This document shows, one piece after another, positions 13,292-21,402 of a DNA stretch of 21,402 nucleotides. Numbering within the stretch: position 1 is the stretch's first letter; every line of letters begins with the position of its first letter. The notes beneath the pieces are model-generated. The model saw only the letters and a list, made by a program, of their open reading frames with translations. It did no database searches and was not told the origin of the DNA. A program made the position numbers and the translations under genes. The stretch spans positions 1 through 21,402 of the forward strand of contig HF987771.1 of NCBI GenBank assembly GCA_000431135.1, read 5' to 3'. The stretch is from Clostridium sp. CAG:590 (lineage in GTDB: Bacteria; Bacillota; Clostridia; Lachnospirales; Lachnospiraceae).

Positions 13292-16200
13292 TTCTGCACC
13301 TCCTCATCTGCCGTTACCGGTCGTTCTGCATAAAGCTGTTCCACGTCAATCTGTTTTTCCTCAATGAGCTGCAACATAATATCTACCAGTTCCGGGTCGA
13401 ATTGCGTTCCTTTTCCTTTTTTCAATTCTCCGATCACAAAATCAAAATCTAATTTCTTCCGGTAAACACGATTGGCAGTCATTGCGTCAAATGCATCTGC
13501 AATTCCTATGATTCTTGCATTTAACGGAATCTCTTCGCCCTTTAATCCATGTACATATCCTCTGCCATCATATCGCTCATGATGATATAATGCGCCTTCC
13601 TGGACATTCTCAACCAATGTAAATTTCTTAAGGATCTCTGCACCCTTTACCACATGGGATTTCATGATCTCGTACTCTTCATCCGTTAATCGTCCCGGTT
13701 TATTTAACACCCGATCCGGGATTCCAATCTTTCCAATATCATGTAATAACGCAGCCTTTCGTAATTGTTCACATGCAGCATCATCAAATCCTAAACGTTT
13801 TGCGATCATTACAGAATACTCCGATACTCTGACGGAATGCTGACTCGTATTCTCATCTTTCGCATCCACCGTTCTTGCAATCGTAAGTACCGTTTCATTT
13901 CCCATTTCAATCTGGCTCTTGGCAAATTCCAATTCCTTCTTTTGCATGTTCAGGGTCCGCTGGATCTGTGTGCGGAAAAACAACCACGTCAGATACGCAA
14001 CCGCCACCGCAAAAACAAATATCGCATATAACACAAACCACCAATTATCATATATCTCACGTTCTTTTTCAATCGTATAACTGCTTTCTGCTACAACCTT
14101 CTTTCCCCTGCTATCCATTACTCCTAACCGGAACGTATAGGTTCCAACCGGAAGATTCGTATATACAATACTTTTCAACTGATCCTGCGGAACAATCTTA
14201 GGCTGTTTGTCAAATCCTTCCAGATATACACTTACATACGGAAGATTCAGAGAATAATTGATGATCTCCGGTACAATCTCCATGCGGCTGACTCCACTCG
14301 GCAGTACCGTTGTCTCTCCTCTCTCCACTGAATATGTCGTGTCATCCACTTTGATCGACCGCACGATCATACGATACGAACGGACAGAGACAGCATAACG
14401 GTTCAAATTCATGCAAACCACACCGGTATCCGTAGACAAATAGAGATTTTCATCCTCATCCATATAGTTCCATGCGTTCGGGGTAAATGTTTTTAATAAG
14501 CCTGCCTGCGAATCCAACAGTTTATAATCCGCATCGCCTGCTAATAAATCGTGCTTGTCTACAACATAGATTCCGGCAGAACCTAATACAAACAACATTC
14601 CATTTTTACCTTCTACAATATCGTAATTATTATAATACGGAAAATCCAGAATCCGGATTCCGTTATCGTCCTGATAGCATATACTGTTACTGGTAACAAA
14701 GAACGTTCCTTTCCCGTCTGAATCGCTTATCATTCGCAATATAACTTCGGAACCCAGTCCATCCTGTCTTGTCAACGTCTGTACCACTTTGCGTTCCCGG
14801 ATAACGGAAACTCCACCACCATCCGTACCCGCAAGCACCGTTCCGTCCGCCTGTTCCAACAAACATAATACCTTTGGATTATTCAAGCCATCGGTATATC
14901 CGATCACATCTGTGACCTTCCCATTCTCGATATATGCAATCCCGGAATCCCCGGCAGACACGATCGTACCATCTTCTAACTCTATCACCATCCGCAATTT
15001 ATTACCCGGCAATCCGTTTGCGGTAGTGTATTCTGTCACATTTCCCCATTTATCCACTTCAAACAATCCGCTCCCGGATGTACTGATCCATAAATGATTC
15101 CTATTATCCACATACAGGTTTCGAATGCGGACTCCCGTAAACCGATCCGTCAGATTATTTACCGCTGCTTTTGTCAGATCCTCATTCATCATATCCAGTC
15201 CGTTATCTGTTCCAAAACAGAAATTCCCATTCCATCTTGTTACACAGTTCACCACCTGATCTGACAGTCCTGCCTCATGATATATATCTGTAAATACGGA
15301 TGGACATAATCTTAACAAACCAAGTCGAGACGACGTAAACCACAGATTTCCCTGATAATCGATCAACATATGATCTATCGAACTGTTAAATGAATCCGAC
15401 TGAATTCCATGATATTGCAGCGTACCATCTACATATCCCATACCGGTATCGGCACAGATAAACAAGTTTCCTTCTTCCGAAAAATGCAGTGATTTCAAAT
15501 TGCGGAGTCCCTCACAGATGAGTGTATCGGTTCTCTTCCAATCATTTGCATCTGCTTCAAACAGATCTATTACTCTTCCCGTTGTTCCCGCATATAATAT
15601 ACCGGATTCATCAAACGAACAACACGTATAAGCCTCTCCATCTTCCGCTGTTATCTCAGAAACGATCTTCCGGTCTCTCAGAACATATAGTTTTCCTTCA
15701 TTAGTTACAACGGCAACATTTCCGTTCTGGTCTGCACTGATACTACTTGCGTATACAATCTCCGGTATCAGCGACTGTACTGACAATCCACCTGCTAAAG
15801 TAAGTACCGCCAACGCCCCGGTTGTTCCCACATAATAATCCCCATCCGTACATTGTGTAATACAACGGACGGAATCTGCCGGCAAGCCGTCTTCTGCCGT
15901 TACAACATTCGATATCTTCTCATTGATGCAGATCGACAAACCAGTGTCATTCGTACCAATCCATAATCTTCCCTCTTCGTCTGTATACAGACAGTTCACA
16001 TTTTTAACGGAATCAAATGTATCCATCCATTCAAATTCATTGCCGCCATAACGATATAGTCCACCATATGTTCCTATCCAGAGTACACCATCATTCGTCT
16101 GTGCGATATCATTTGCACTTCCTCCGGGCAGACCATTACTGCCATTGTAAATTGTCTGTACATAGGCATTATAATTATCTGTATCTGACGCCTGTTCTTT

Positions 16201-16905
16201 TGTCCCGGAACTAGCAGTAACATCCTTTTTTGCAAAGCCTGCAACCGGTGTAAGCAAAAGGGAACCACACAATAAGAATGCAATCAGCATACGGACTTTT
16301 TCCGTTTTTCTGCCTTTTTTATGAGATGTCTTTTGATTGGAATGTTCGTGAAATACATTGCGATGTCTGCGATAGCATCGAATAACCAGAAACAGGATCA
16401 AAACCGTCAATGTTTTATCTGAAAAGTCCAAATAGAATTCACCGATAATATGACTTAATACAGAATTCAGCCCCAGGCGTTTGAATAACTCCGTCACACC
16501 ATCTCCCCATACATTTCCAATTGCACCGCCAAAGAATAAGTAATTCAATGGCACGGAACAGGCAACCGAAAGTATTGTTACAAAAAAACTCGTCGACAAT
16601 GCCAGAAAAAGATTCTCAAGCCATCCTTTCTTTGCAAGAATACCGACTAATACTGCCACCACTGCACTTACAAGTGCATATACCATATTCGTATAAGAAA
16701 ATAGAATTCCGTAAATAACATTAACAGTAACACCAACAATAGCTCCACAAAACGGTCCAAGCACATATGCTGTAAACACGGTTCCGATCGAATCGAGCCA
16801 CAACGGCAACACAAAATGATTTGCCAGAATCTTCCCGATATAATTCAGCAAAATACATCCTATAACAAATAACGCTATCTCGTAGTTCTTCCTCTTCTCT
16901 AACAT
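13288..16905 (-). CDS. Giant membrane receptor: ECF-S-like domain, double propeller, Y_Y_Y, HD-GYP
   Basis: A 1205-aa multidomain signal protein. Residues about 5-180 hold six TMs resembling an ECF transporter S component (LPLWLDSIGTVFTAYVLGPF). About 203-225 is a signal-peptide-like TM (LIAFLLCGSLLLTPVAGFA). About 245-860 contains some 13 blade motifs of the LWIGTxxGGL type, fitting two seven-bladed propellers as in two-component hybrid sensors, then a Y_Y_Y domain (about 870-945). TM (about 952-975), short coiled coil and cytoplasmic HD-GYP follow. The HD motif is HDIGKIGIPD (about 1053) and HHERYDGRGYVHGLKGEEIP is at about 1105; the usual GYP is GYV. HD-GYP domains hydrolyse cyclic di-GMP. 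The ATG at 16905 has GGGGGA upstream; an earlier ATG at 16917 lacks a ribosome site. It is first gene of an operon with the BMP gene. Confidence 0.9.
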   Translation of the reverse strand: MLEKRKNYEIALFVIGCILLNYIGKILANHFVLPLWLDSIGTVFTAYVLGPFCGAIVGVTVNVIYGILFSYTNMVYALVSAVVAVLVGILAKKGWLENLFLALSTSFFVTILSVACSVPLNYLFFGGAIGNVWGDGVTELFKRLGLNSVLSHIIGEFYLDFSDKTLTVLILFLVIRCYRRHRNVFHEHSNQKTSHKKGRKTEKVRMLIAFLLCGSLLLTPVAGFAKKDVTASSGTKEQASDTDNYNAYVQTIYNGSNGLPGGSANDIAQTNDGVLWIGTYGGLYRYGGNEFEWMDTFDSVKNVNCLYTDEEGRLWIGTNDTGLSICINEKISNVVTAEDGLPADSVRCITQCTDGDYYVGTTGALAVLTLAGGLSVQSLIPEIVYASSISADQNGNVAVVTNEGKLYVLRDRKIVSEITAEDGEAYTCCSFDESGILYAGTTGRVIDLFEADANDWKRTDTLICEGLRNLKSLHFSEEGNLFICADTGMGYVDGTLQYHGIQSDSFNSSIDHMLIDYQGNLWFTSSRLGLLRLCPSVFTDIYHEAGLSDQVVNCVTRWNGNFCFGTDNGLDMMNEDLTKAAVNNLTDRFTGVRIRNLYVDNRNHLWISTSGSGLFEVDKWGNVTEYTTANGLPGNKLRMVIELEDGTIVSAGDSGIAYIENGKVTDVIGYTDGLNNPKVLCLLEQADGTVLAGTDGGGVSVIRERKVVQTLTRQDGLGSEVILRMISDSDGKGTFFVTSNSICYQDDNGIRILDFPYYNNYDIVEGKNGMLFVLGSAGIYVVDKHDLLAGDADYKLLDSQAGLLKTFTPNAWNYMDEDENLYLSTDTGVVCMNLNRYAVSVRSYRMIVRSIKVDDTTYSVERGETTVLPSGVSRMEIVPEIINYSLNLPYVSVYLEGFDKQPKIVPQDQLKSIVYTNLPVGTYTFRLGVMDSRGKKVVAESSYTIEKEREIYDNWWFVLYAIFVFAVAVAYLTWLFFRTQIQRTLNMQKKELEFAKSQIEMGNETVLTIARTVDAKDENTSQHSVRVSEYSVMIAKRLGFDDAACEQLRKAALLHDIGKIGIPDRVLNKPGRLTDEEYEIMKSHVVKGAEILKKFTLVENVQEGALYHHERYDGRGYVHGLKGEEIPLNARIIGIADAFDAMTANRVYRKKLDFDFVIGELKKGKGTQFDPELVDIMLQLIEEKQIDVEQLYAERPVTADEEVQK

Positions 16906-16962
16906 GCTATCCCCCATTGTAATCTATCATCATCTGTACAAAATCCTTATTACCCAAAATTT

Positions 16963-16991
16963 ACTTTACCTTACAACCGGAAACTTGTCAA
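16963..16991 (-). promoter_or_regulatory. Sigma-A promoter for the receptor/BMP operon
   Basis: Minus strand: TTGACA (16991-16986), 17-bp spacer, TAAAGT (16968-16963), about 60 bp before the start codon at 16905. Confidence 0.75.
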
Positions 16992-17049
16992 GAAAGCCCT
17001 GCAAATTCAACATTCTTTTTACATTATATAATAGAAAGAAAACATTTAT

Positions 17050-17078
17050 TTTACTTTTACTTTATTATATGCTATCCT
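17050..17078 (+). promoter_or_regulatory. Possible promoter for the NSS transporter
   Basis: TTTACT (17050-17055), 17-bp spacer, TATCCT (17073-17078). It is a weak match placed 36 bp before the ATG. The surrounding sequence is AT-rich and offers alternatives. Confidence 0.4.
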
Positions 17079-17114
17079 AATCACACAAATTATATTTAGG
17101 GGAGATTATCTAAA

Positions 17115-18506
17115 ATGGAAAAAAAATCTAGCAATTTTTCAGGGCAGCTTGGATTTGTCCTTGCCGCTGCCGGTAGTGCCGTTGGAGTAGGAAATTTGTG
17201 GAGATTCCCATATCTCGCAGCAAAAGACGGAGGCGGACTATTTTTAATTATCTATTTTGCTCTTGTCATCACATTCGGATTTACGTTATTGACATCCGAC
17301 ATCGCCATTGGGCGACGTACACAGCAAAGTGCCATCGGTGCCTACACACAAATGCGGCCGAAATGGAAATTCTTAGGAATCCTTACCTTTTTGGTACCGG
17401 TTCTGATCATGACCTATTATGCCGTAATCGGCGGATGGATCACCAAATACGCAGTTGTATATCTTACGGGTCAGTCAAAAGCGGCTGCTGCAGATGATTA
17501 TTTTACATCCTTTATCACATCACCTGCCTCACCGGTTGTCTTTGCACTCCTTTTCATGGCGGTGACTGCATTTATCGTATATAACGGTGTGGAAGGTGGA
17601 ATCGAACGGGTATCCAAATGGATGATGCCGATTCTTCTTGTATTGATCGTCGTTATTGCCATATATGCCTTAACTCTGAAACACACAGATGCCTCCGGTC
17701 AGGTACAAACCGGTATGGAAGGCTTTTTATACTACCTTACACCAAACTTTGAGGGACTTACGGTGCAGCGTTTCTTACAGATTCTATTAGACGCTATGAG
17801 CCAGTTATTCTTTTCTCTCAGTGTATCCATGGGAATTATGATCACATATGGTTCCTATGTAAAACCGGAAGTTGACCTGAATAAGGCTGTCAATCAGATT
17901 GAGATCTTTGATACCGGTGTTGCTTTCTTAGCCGGAGCCATGATCGTTCCTGCGGTATATGTATTTTCCGGAACCGAAGGAATGGGAGCCGGTCCGAGCC
18001 TGATGTTTGTATCCCTGCCAAAGGTATTTGCCGCTATGGGAAAAGCAGGAATCTTCGTCGGAATCCTGTTCTTTGTAACTGCCGTTTTTGCAACCTTAAC
18101 ATCCTGTATCTCCGTACTGGAGTCCATCACAGCCAACTGTATGGAGATCTTCCATACAAGCCGCAAGAAAACCGTACTGATCTTATCCGTGATCTATCTT
18201 GCCGCATCCGCTGTCATTGCTTTGGGTTACAGTGTGTTCTATGTAGAGGTTGTACTTCCAAACGGTTCTACCGGACAGTTACTTGACATTATGGACTATA
18301 TCAGCAACAGTGTCATGATGCCATTTATCGCACTGTTATCAACCATCTTAATCGGCTGGGTTATGACACCGGATTATGTCATTGATGAAATGGAACGTAA
18401 CGGAGAGAAGTTCCGAAGAAAGAAATTATATCGTATTATGATCCGCTATGTTGCACCGGTTCTGATGTTTATTCTGTTCTTACAGTCAACCGGAATTTTG
18501 TCGTAA
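17115..18506 (+). CDS. Neurotransmitter:sodium symporter (NSS/SNF) family transporter
   Basis: A 463-aa polytopic membrane protein of the NSS family, sodium-coupled importers of amino acids and related compounds (LeuT fold). The family N-terminus is clear: SGQLGFVLAAAGSAVGVGNL followed by WRFPYLAAKDGGG (TM1), then TM2-3 with SDIAIGRRTQQS. Later TM regions include QLFFSLSVSMGIMITYGSY (TM6-7 region) and a short basic cytoplasmic tail segment before a last TM. About 11 TMs are expected, as in many bacterial members, which lack the twelfth. AGGGGAG lies 10 nt before the ATG. It is divergent from the receptor operon and convergent with the LysR gene, sharing a terminator. An amino acid is the likely substrate; which one cannot be read. 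Confidence 0.93.
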   Translation: MEKKSSNFSGQLGFVLAAAGSAVGVGNLWRFPYLAAKDGGGLFLIIYFALVITFGFTLLTSDIAIGRRTQQSAIGAYTQMRPKWKFLGILTFLVPVLIMTYYAVIGGWITKYAVVYLTGQSKAAAADDYFTSFITSPASPVVFALLFMAVTAFIVYNGVEGGIERVSKWMMPILLVLIVVIAIYALTLKHTDASGQVQTGMEGFLYYLTPNFEGLTVQRFLQILLDAMSQLFFSLSVSMGIMITYGSYVKPEVDLNKAVNQIEIFDTGVAFLAGAMIVPAVYVFSGTEGMGAGPSLMFVSLPKVFAAMGKAGIFVGILFFVTAVFATLTSCISVLESITANCMEIFHTSRKKTVLILSVIYLAASAVIALGYSVFYVEVVLPNGSTGQLLDIMDYISNSVMMPFIALLSTILIGWVMTPDYVIDEMERNGEKFRRKKLYRIMIRYVAPVLMFILFLQSTGILS

Positions 18507-18527
18507 ATATTGAGATGCAGATATGAA

Positions 18528-18554
18528 AAAAGCCTGATGAATCATCAGGCTTTT
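18528..18554. terminator. Bidirectional intrinsic terminator
   Basis: AAAAGCCTGAT/ATCAGGCTTTT: 11-bp perfect stem, 5-nt loop, A-run before and T-rich stretch after. It serves the NSS gene (+) and the convergent LysR gene (-). Confidence 0.9.
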
Positions 18555-18596
18555 GATTTTTCTTTGCATTTATATGTTCCACTGTACGAACTGCGT

Positions 18597-19496
18597 TTAA
18601 TCCTCCTGTCGGTTCTCAGTAATTGCCTTTCTTAATTGATGTGCTGCCGAACTGATTGGATGTGTACTATCATATACAAGGCATACATTTCTTGGCGGTA
18701 TCTTCTCTTTCAAAGAGATTTCCACAATTTCCTTCCTATCTATTGATTCCTGTGCCATGGATTCCGGCAAAAATGCCAACCCTAACTCACATTTTACCAA
18801 TGGCAGGATCTGATCAGTCGTAGCTGCTTCGGTATCCGGCTCTAATTCTAAGCCATGTGTTAAGAACAAATCTTTGTAGAACCTATATGTCATAGTCTCT
18901 TTTCCTAAACATATTAGCGGATAATTCATTATTTCCTGCAAGGATAATTCCTGGCTTGCAAGTGCCGTAAAGGTCGTTCCTCCAACCAATTTTTCCCGAA
19001 ACGACTGTAGCCGGATCGTCTTAAGCGGTTCCTCTGCATATACCGGTGTTGATACAACCGCAAAATCCACCGTTCCATTCTTCACAGCCTCGATCGCTTC
19101 CGGCGTAGAATGATTATAGATCTTAAGACGTATTCCCGGATGCACCATATGAAAAGACTTTAACCTGTTTAACAGAAATATATTAAGTGCCGTCTCACTT
19201 GCACCGATCGAAATACTTCCGTGCGAAAGACTTGTACTGTCTGTAATCTCCTCTTCTGCCGCAAGTATCTGTGTCATCGCTGCAGACACACGAACATAGA
19301 GCTTCTCCCCTTCCGGGGTTAACTGTACCCCACGATTATTTCTTATCAATAATGTCGTCCCCATCTGTTGCTCTAAACAGTTCATTGCTCTCGTCACATT
19401 CGGCTGGCTGCTTCCTAATGCATGTGCCGCTTTTGTAAAATTCTGATACTTCGCTACATAATAGAAAATCTTATAATATTCAAAATTAACATCCAT
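18597..19496 (-). CDS. LysR-family transcriptional regulator
   Basis: A 299-aa DNA-binding regulator. The N-terminal winged helix-turn-helix (YYVAKYQNFTKAAHALGSSQ, then RNNRGVQLTPEGEKLY, residues about 1-62) is followed by a linker helix and a LysR substrate-binding domain (SISIGASETALN, RLKIYNHSTPEAIEAV, LPLVKCELGLAFLPE). The start is the ATG at 19496 because AAAGGA lies about 6 nt upstream and it gives the standard LysR N-terminus; the frame continues to an ATG at 19514 without a ribosome site. It is divergently transcribed from the unknown/ThrE-type operon, the classic layout for a LysR protein controlling its neighbour, and palindromes in the 119-bp gap fit its binding site. The inducer is unknown, possibly an amino acid. 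Confidence 0.93.
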   Translation of the reverse strand: MDVNFEYYKIFYYVAKYQNFTKAAHALGSSQPNVTRAMNCLEQQMGTTLLIRNNRGVQLTPEGEKLYVRVSAAMTQILAAEEEITDSTSLSHGSISIGASETALNIFLLNRLKSFHMVHPGIRLKIYNHSTPEAIEAVKNGTVDFAVVSTPVYAEEPLKTIRLQSFREKLVGGTTFTALASQELSLQEIMNYPLICLGKETMTYRFYKDLFLTHGLELEPDTEAATTDQILPLVKCELGLAFLPESMAQESIDRKEIVEISLKEKIPPRNVCLVYDSTHPISSAAHQLRKAITENRQED

Positions 19497-19519
19497 AAAT
19501 AGTCCTTTCAACATATCAA

Positions 19520-19548
19520 ATGATTATAACAATCATATCAATTATGAT
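19520..19548. promoter_or_regulatory. Overlapping palindromes, probable LysR operator; includes LysR -10
   Basis: ATGATT-ATAAC-AATCAT (19520-19536) and ATCATA-TCAAT-TATGAT (19532-19548), two 17-bp inverted repeats sharing 5 bp; the first fits the T-N11-A LysR box. The first covers a minus-strand extended -10 (TGTTATAAT, 19531-19523) for the LysR gene, suggesting autorepression. The second ends 1 bp before the -35 of the opposite operon. Confidence 0.65.
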
Positions 19549-19549
19549 T

Positions 19550-19578
19550 TTTACTTATCACTAACTCAATAGTATAAT
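19550..19578 (+). promoter_or_regulatory. Promoter for the unknown/ThrE-type operon
   Basis: TTTACT (19550-19555), 17-bp spacer, TATAAT (19573-19578). It directly abuts the LysR-type palindromes and has a weak -35, as expected for an activator-dependent promoter. Confidence 0.7.
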
Positions 19579-19615
19579 CGAATCGAAATGGAAATACAAG
19601 AAGGAGCTGAATATT

Positions 19616-20377
19616 ATGAGAGACACACCTATTTTCCCACGGGAAGAAAAATCCGAAGTCTTATTCCGGAAAATATTAAATGATCCATGGGCATGCAACA
19701 AATTGTTTCATACCTTTTATGATTATCTGTTTTGTAACGACGATTCTGACACCAGTCTTTCACCGGGTGAATTCGCCCAGGCACTATTTGGTTGCTATGA
19801 GAACAAAGATTTATCCGCTTTTTTGATGGCAATTACCCAGAATACTTTATTTGATCTGCTTAGAAATGCCTTTCTGATTCCATACCGTTTCAATGCGGAT
19901 GGAACCCAGAATCCGCTTATTATGACCGACCATAACGGAATCCTTCTACCTGATTATAAACACTTAGTACACGATAAAGATTATCAACATTTTTATAGCA
20001 TTTATAAGAATTTAATTAATAAGAAAAACATCTTCTTCGCAAAGGCATATCGATACAGCCATACATATGGAGAAGATTCTTCAACCGTCGAACAACGAAT
20101 TCTTGAAGAAAATACCGGCATTCTGCTTATACGGGAACTTCCAGATACAGTCAAGCTAAAGGAAACCGAAGCGGAAGCCTATAGTGCTGTATGGGATTTA
20201 ATGTTAGAACTTGAGAAAAATTTACCCACCTCATATGTATTCTACGGTCAGGATTCTTTTGTGGAAGACAATAAACGATTTGATGAACTTGGTATTTTCT
20301 TGCCAAATTCCATCTTTTTACACAACTTAGAACACCATGTAGAGAAAGCAGAGGCGATCATCTATGCCAAAAACTAA
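19616..20377 (+). CDS. Protein of unknown function, coupled to a ThrE-type exporter
   Basis: A 253-aa soluble protein without signal peptide or TM; no domain recognised. It is mixed alpha/beta in appearance, rich in aromatic residues (Phe, Tyr, His), with segments such as FHTFYDYLFCNDDSD, LIPYRFNADG and LPTSYVFYGQD. AAGGAG lies 9 nt before the ATG at 19616. Its last 14 bases overlap the start of the ThrE-type exporter gene in another frame, so the two are translationally coupled and probably work together. It is the first gene behind the LysR-controlled promoter. Possible roles are a cytosolic partner or a metabolic enzyme for the exported compound; neither is shown by the sequence. Confidence 0.8.
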   Translation: MRDTPIFPREEKSEVLFRKILNDPWACNKLFHTFYDYLFCNDDSDTSLSPGEFAQALFGCYENKDLSAFLMAITQNTLFDLLRNAFLIPYRFNADGTQNPLIMTDHNGILLPDYKHLVHDKDYQHFYSIYKNLINKKNIFFAKAYRYSHTYGEDSSTVEQRILEENTGILLIRELPDTVKLKETEAEAYSAVWDLMLELEKNLPTSYVFYGQDSFVEDNKRFDELGIFLPNSIFLHNLEHHVEKAEAIIYAKN

Positions 20378-21402
20378 TTATGTTGATATCATGGAAAAGA
20401 ATCACATGGAAATACCCTGGCACGATTATACCAATACGGACAGCAATGCACTAATTGCCGAAGCCGATCTGATTGAAAAAGCTTCTGTTATCGGTCGTGT
20501 CGGATTAATCATGTTGTCCTGTGGAACAGGAGCCTGGCGTGTCCGTACTTCCATGAACAAGCTTTCAAAAGAGCTCGGAGTTACATGCACCGTTGACGTC
20601 GGACTCATGTCAATCGAATTTAACTGCTTTGATGGTAATGACTGTGTTTCACAATCCCTCAGCATTGCAAATACCGGCGTAAACACTTCAAAACTGTATC
20701 GCATGGAACAATTCGTTGACAATTTTCCAAATGAGGAAGCACATCTGACTGGTGAAATGATTCATAAACGACTGGATGAGATTGAGCAGATTCACGCACT
20801 GTATTCGCCTGCAAAATTAGGTCTTGCCGCAGCACTTGCATGTTGTGCATTTACATTTCTTCTTGGTGGTGGCCCGATTGAAATGCTGCTTGCATTCATT
20901 GCCGCCGGTATCGGCAACCTGATCCGTACGAAATTGATCAAACATCACTTTACCCTGTATTTGAATATCGCCGCATCCATATCCGCAGCCTGCCTGATAT
21001 ATGCCGTATTATTAAAGCTGGCTATTGTGTTATTTCATATTCCTGCTGTTCACGAAGCAGGCTATATATGTTCCATGCTTTTTATCATACCCGGATTTCC
21101 ATTTATCACAAGTGGAATCGACCTTGCTAAGTTAGATCTTCGTTCCGGGCTTGAGAGGCTTACCTATTCCATCATCATTGTATTAGTTGCCACCATTTTT
21201 GCCTGGATCATGGCGTTGCTATTACATCTGCAACCGCAGGATTTTACGGAACTGGATCTTAACAATATAACACATCTGATCCTAAGACTGATCACCAGTT
21301 TCTGCGGGGTGTTCGGCTTCTCAATTATGTTTAACAGCTCCATTCCTATGGCTGCTACCGCTGCGTTGATCGGATCTATTGCTAACACATTACGTCTGGA
21401 AC
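20364..21402 (+). CDS. ThrE-type threonine/serine exporter family protein (runs off window end)
   Basis: Partial: 346 codons are visible and the frame is open at the window edge. The soluble N-terminal part (residues about 30-130) matches ThrE (DUF1212): RVGLIMLSCGTGAWRVRTSM, VDVGLMSIEFN. Multiple TMs follow from about 150, containing the signature PGFPFITSGIDLAKLDLRSG. From about residue 305 a second hydrophobic module begins (LRLITSFCGVFGFSIMFNSS) that resembles the ThrE_2 (DUF3815) domain. So this is the single-chain form, as in Corynebacterium ThrE, rather than the two-gene form common in Firmicutes. The ATG at 20364 has GAGG 9 nt upstream within the preceding gene, which it overlaps by 14 bp. 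The likely role is amino-acid efflux under LysR control. Confidence 0.88.
   Translation, partial: MPKTNYVDIMEKNHMEIPWHDYTNTDSNALIAEADLIEKASVIGRVGLIMLSCGTGAWRVRTSMNKLSKELGVTCTVDVGLMSIEFNCFDGNDCVSQSLSIANTGVNTSKLYRMEQFVDNFPNEEAHLTGEMIHKRLDEIEQIHALYSPAKLGLAAALACCAFTFLLGGGPIEMLLAFIAAGIGNLIRTKLIKHHFTLYLNIAASISAACLIYAVLLKLAIVLFHIPAVHEAGYICSMLFIIPGFPFITSGIDLAKLDLRSGLERLTYSIIIVLVATIFAWIMALLLHLQPQDFTELDLNNITHLILRLITSFCGVFGFSIMFNSSIPMAATAALIGSIANTLRLE

Overview
The window looks like chromosomal DNA of a gut-type Lachnospiraceae (Clostridia, Firmicutes). Signs are the low-to-moderate GC content, strong GGAGG ribosome sites, consensus sigma-A promoters (TTGACA/TATAAT, 17-bp spacers), an [FeFe]-hydrogenase maturase (HydF), a lipoprotein with a Gram-positive style lipobox, and several small proteins of a type I associate with that family. 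The species is not identifiable from the sequence alone. No rRNA, tRNA, CRISPR array, transposase, integrase or phage gene is visible. Intergenic gaps are all shorter than 300 bp and hold promoters, terminators and operator-like repeats.

Layout. (1) 1-3360: a Cache-type chemoreceptor (-) diverges from a BMP-family substrate-binding lipoprotein (+). A 17-bp direct repeat lies just upstream of the lipoprotein's -35 box. (2) 3389-6617 (-): hydF, then separately promoted, a long coiled-coil 'V-ATPase subunit H/DivIVA-like' protein coupled to a 4HBT thioesterase. (3) 6832-8695 (+): a membrane-anchored C39-fold protein whose catalytic Cys and His are both replaced by Ser, then a tandem DUF2798 membrane protein behind a leader with a terminator-like hairpin. 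(4) 8699-10616 (-): three small proteins (one DUF1294) and a stand-alone P-loop ATPase. (5) 10720-12006 (-): transaldolase/FSA-family enzyme and a sugar O-acetyltransferase. (6) 12095-16905 (-): a two-gene operon with ATGA overlap. It encodes a giant receptor (ECF S-component-like membrane domain, internal signal-anchor, about 13 propeller-blade motifs, Y_Y_Y domain, TM, HD-GYP) followed by a second BMP-family binding protein. (7) 17115-21402: an NSS sodium symporter (+), a LysR regulator (-), and, divergent from it, an operon of an unknown 253-aa protein and a ThrE-type exporter that runs off the window.

Working together. The most interesting theme is two BMP-family binding proteins with no ABC ATPase or permease beside them, each next to a transmembrane signal transducer (a chemoreceptor and an HD-GYP c-di-GMP phosphodiesterase-type receptor). 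This suggests the BMP proteins act as ligand-presenting sensors rather than transport components. Region 7 looks like an amino-acid uptake/export locus, with LysR controlling the exporter operon through overlapping palindromes. These functional links are inferences from gene order and motifs; no similarity search was run.
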